This document shows, one piece after another, positions 4,589 through 7,180 of a DNA stretch of 7,180 bases. The notes beneath the pieces are model-generated. The model was not told the DNA's origin and ran no database searches. It saw only the letters and a program-made list of their open reading frames with translations. Origin of the DNA: JBBPYR01 sp038199755 (GTDB lineage Bacteria > Chloroflexota > Ktedonobacteria > Ktedonobacterales > Ktedonobacteraceae); the NCBI GenBank assembly GCA_038199755.1, contig JBBPYR010000033.1:1-7180 (forward strand), read 5' to 3'. Both the position numbers and the translations under genes were made by a program. Every line of letters begins with the position of its first letter. Position 1 is the stretch's first letter.

Positions 4589-7135
4589 GTGAAAGTATAT
4601 GGTCGTATGACCGTCTTTCCCATTATGCCAACCCGCATTAGCCGCTTATATGAGTTGGCCTACAATCTGTGGTGGAGCTGGCACCCTGAGGCGCGTGCTC
4701 TTTATAGCACCCTCGATCCCGCTTTATGGGAAACGGTAGGACATAATCCCGTTCGCTTCTTGAGTGAAGTCAACCCAACGTATCTGGAAAAGGCTGCCGA
4801 CAACCGCGAATATCTGCAGCAATATGATAGCGTCATAAGTGACTTCGATCACTATATGCACCCCCGCCCTGAAGAGACGTGGTTTTCTAGCACCTATCCC
4901 GAACTGACCGACAAGATCATCGCATACTTCTCCGCCGAGTTTGGTCTGCATGAGTCGTTGCCTATTTATTCCGGTGGCCTGGGCATTCTCTCCGGCGACC
5001 ATTGTAAAGAGGCCAGCGACCTGGGCCTGCCTTTTGTAGGGGTAGGTTTCCTTTATCCACAAGGCTACTTCCATCAAAGCATCACCCGCGAAGGGCGGCA
5101 GGAAGCCAGCTACGACAAGCTCCACTTTTCGGAGGCACCCGCCATTCCCGCGACGGGTCCCGATGGCAACGAGGTCATGATTAACGTGGATCTGCCCGGA
5201 CGCCGCATCTACGCCAAGATTTGGAAGCTGCAAGTTGGCCGCGTACCACTCTACCTGATGGACACTGATGTCGCACCCAACGCACCCAGTGACCGCGAAC
5301 TGTCCGCACGTCTGTATGGTGGTGATCGCGAGATGCGTATTTCACAGGAGATTGTGCTGGGCATCGGTGGCGTGCGCGCCTTGCGTGCCCTGGGCATCTC
5401 TCCTTCCGCATGGCATATCAACGAGGGACACGCCGCCTTCTTGAGCTTGGAGCGCTGCCGCGAATTGGTCGCCTCCGGTCTGAGCTTTAACGAGGCACGC
5501 GAGGTCGTCAAATCCAATTCGCTCTTCACAACGCACACTCCGGTACCAGCAGGCAACGACACCTTCAACTATGACGTGGTTGACAAGTTCTTCGGCTCCT
5601 ATTGGGGACAACTTGGCATCACGCGTGACCAGTTCATGGAGATCGCCCGTGAAGATCATGGCTGGGGGCCAACCTACGGCATGACCGTGCTGGCCTTAAA
5701 ATTGACGGGGCAGCATAACGGCGTGAGCAAACTCCATGGGCAAGTCTCGCGCAAGATGTGGCAATTCCTCTGGCCTGGCCTGGACGCCGACGAGGTGCCC
5801 ATTGGCTACGTCACGAACGGCGTCCATAGCCCCTCGTGGATCGCGCCCGAAATCAACAGGCTCTACGGAAAATATCTGGGCGAATGGGGACTGCACATCG
5901 ACGATCAGGAGTTCTGGAACCACATCGACCAGATACCCGACGCGGAACTATGGAAAACCCACACACTCTGTAAAGAGGTGCTGATTGCCTACGCACGCAA
6001 AAACCTGCGAGAGCAACACCTACGCCTGGGTGAGGGTTCGCTACAAATCGCCGAGTTCGAGCGCATACTTGACCCGAATGCGCTAATTATCGGTTTCGGT
6101 CGCCGCTTCGCCACCTACAAGCGTGCCACCCTCATCTTCCGTGATATCGAGCGCTTACAGCGCCTGCTAAGCAACCCGGACCGCCCCGTGCAAATCATCT
6201 TTGCGGGTAAAGCTCACCCAGCTGATGAGCCCGGAAAAGCCTTGATCGAACAGATTTATCGCTTCTCCCGTGGTGCCTTCAAGGGGAAGGTCGTCCTACT
6301 GGAAAACTACGATATCGACATGGCGCGCTATCTCGTCTCCGGTACAGACATGTGGCTGAATAATCCCACGCGCCCATATGAGGCTAGCGGCACTAGTGGA
6401 CAGAAAGCTGCTCTCAATGGACAACCCAACTGTAGCATCCTTGATGGCTGGTGGGATGAGGGCTTCAATGGCAAGAACGGCTGGGCCATCGGTGAGCAGC
6501 GCGAATATCATGATCAGAATGCGCAAGACGAGGCTGACAGCATCTCCCTCTACAACCTTCTTGAGCAGGAGATTGTCCCCAGCTTCTTTGAACGTGGCTC
6601 TGACAACGTGCCTCATAGCTGGCTCGCGCACATGAAGGATGCCATTCGCACCTGCGCCCCAGAGTTCAGCATGCGGCGCATGGTCAAAGAGTACGCCACA
6701 CGCTACTACGTGCCGGAGATCAAGCAGGGTGAGCACGTCGGGCAAAACCGTTATGAAAGGGCCCGCAACCTCGCCGCCTGGAAAGAGCGCATCCGCAAAG
6801 GCTGGGAGGATGTTGCGCTCTTCATTGATGGTCGGCGCGACGGTCAACTCAGCCTCGGCGAAGGTATCGATGTACGTGCCTGGATACGCTCTGACAAGCT
6901 CAGCAACGAAGACCTGCGTGTCGAACTCGTTTATGGCGAGGCCAACGAAGACCAGGTGCTGGCAGAGCACGCCCTACCCATGACCTATAGCAAGCGCGAA
7001 CAGGATGGCTCCTATCGCTACGATCTCCATCTCAAACCAGATGAGACCGGCACGATTGCCTACAATGTCCGCGTCTACCCCTCGCATCCCGATCTCGATG
7101 AAAAATACGAGATGGGCCTGATCCGCTGGGCCTAA
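4589..7135 (+). CDS. glgP: Alpha-glucan phosphorylase (glycogen/maltodextrin phosphorylase, GT35, DUF3417-containing type)
   Basis: Cytosolic PLP enzyme (EC 2.4.1.1) that releases glucose-1-phosphate from the non-reducing ends of alpha-1,4-glucans using phosphate. The N-terminal DUF3417 region is marked by LAYNLWWSWHPEA at 23-35. The catalytic part shows SAEFGLHESLPIYSGGLG at 115-132, HINEGHA at 276-282, HTP at 316-318, GFGRRFATYKR at 502-512 and GKAHP at 540-544. EASGTSGQK ends at K606, the expected PLP-binding lysine. Residues about 735-848 form a beta-rich C-terminal region ending in GLIRWA, seen in the long members of this group. The 848 residues compare with about 860 in the mycobacterial GlgP, so the gene is full length. 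The start is GTG with aaagga ten bases upstream. No other glycogen gene lies in the window. Substrate preference between glycogen and maltodextrin cannot be read from sequence. Confidence 0.95.
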   Translation: MKVYGRMTVFPIMPTRISRLYELAYNLWWSWHPEARALYSTLDPALWETVGHNPVRFLSEVNPTYLEKAADNREYLQQYDSVISDFDHYMHPRPEETWFSSTYPELTDKIIAYFSAEFGLHESLPIYSGGLGILSGDHCKEASDLGLPFVGVGFLYPQGYFHQSITREGRQEASYDKLHFSEAPAIPATGPDGNEVMINVDLPGRRIYAKIWKLQVGRVPLYLMDTDVAPNAPSDRELSARLYGGDREMRISQEIVLGIGGVRALRALGISPSAWHINEGHAAFLSLERCRELVASGLSFNEAREVVKSNSLFTTHTPVPAGNDTFNYDVVDKFFGSYWGQLGITRDQFMEIAREDHGWGPTYGMTVLALKLTGQHNGVSKLHGQVSRKMWQFLWPGLDADEVPIGYVTNGVHSPSWIAPEINRLYGKYLGEWGLHIDDQEFWNHIDQIPDAELWKTHTLCKEVLIAYARKNLREQHLRLGEGSLQIAEFERILDPNALIIGFGRRFATYKRATLIFRDIERLQRLLSNPDRPVQIIFAGKAHPADEPGKALIEQIYRFSRGAFKGKVVLLENYDIDMARYLVSGTDMWLNNPTRPYEASGTSGQKAALNGQPNCSILDGWWDEGFNGKNGWAIGEQREYHDQNAQDEADSISLYNLLEQEIVPSFFERGSDNVPHSWLAHMKDAIRTCAPEFSMRRMVKEYATRYYVPEIKQGEHVGQNRYERARNLAAWKERIRKGWEDVALFIDGRRDGQLSLGEGIDVRAWIRSDKLSNEDLRVELVYGEANEDQVLAEHALPMTYSKREQDGSYRYDLHLKPDETGTIAYNVRVYPSHPDLDEKYEMGLIRWA

Positions 7136-7157
7136 AAAAGAGGAGAGTACAGGGGAT

Positions 7158-7180
7158 GGCCGCGCTTCGGAAGCGCGGCC
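7158..7180 (+). terminator. Perfect 10-bp hairpin at the window edge, likely terminator or dispersed palindrome
   Basis: The arm ggccgcgctt at 7158-7167 pairs perfectly with aagcgcggcc at 7171-7180 around the loop cgg. It starts 22 bases after the phosphorylase stop. The downstream side, where a T tract would decide the matter, is outside the window. If the next bases continue as atcccctg, the stem would be longer and a dispersed palindrome more likely. Confidence 0.5.

Noticed and set aside
4450..4638. Minus-strand open frame of 62 codons across the phosphorylase start
   Set aside because: No recognisable domain, and it overlaps the supported GTG start and ribosome binding site of glgP.
6296..6970. 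Minus-strand open frame of 224 codons
   Set aside because: It lies wholly inside glgP, antisense to conserved catalytic motifs, and shows no recognisable protein features. It is a shadow frame of a GC-rich gene.

Overview
The window holds two large plus-strand genes separated by about 1 kb of non-coding DNA. The base composition (roughly 53-62% GC in typical coding stretches), the form of the phosphorylase gene and the G/C-run intergenic repeat at the left edge suggest a Chloroflexota bacterium, perhaps of the Ktedonobacteria. That placement is inference: no ribosomal RNA or other marker is present.

Layout: positions 1-117 are a very GC-rich hairpin repeat cut by the window edge. Positions 118-404 are a non-coding leader with a 9-bp tandem repeat. 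Positions 405-3551 encode a single-chain restriction-modification enzyme: PD-(D/E)XK nuclease, helical coupler, N6-adenine methyltransferase and a Type ISP-like C-terminal specificity region, with no helicase. Its specificity part is clearly AT-richer than the rest. A strong intrinsic terminator follows at 3598-3641.

Positions 3642-4588 hold no convincing intact gene. They contain hairpins with competing arms, a short decayed reading frame with a good ribosome binding site, short direct repeats, a tRNA 3'-end-like fragment and a degenerate second copy of the restriction gene's 3' flank and terminator, 630 bp after the first. Together these look like the scar of an integration or recombination event. 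Candidate promoter and operator sites for the next gene come last. Positions 4589-7135 encode an alpha-glucan (glycogen/maltodextrin) phosphorylase with an N-terminal DUF3417 region and a GTG start. A perfect 10-bp hairpin ends the window.

The two genes have no metabolic link. The restriction enzyme looks like accessory defence cargo placed upstream of a housekeeping glycogen-use gene, and the gap between them records the history of that insertion. No multi-gene novel system is visible. The most unusual items are the helicase-less Type ISP-like enzyme with its AT-rich specificity segment and the structured, att-like intergenic region.
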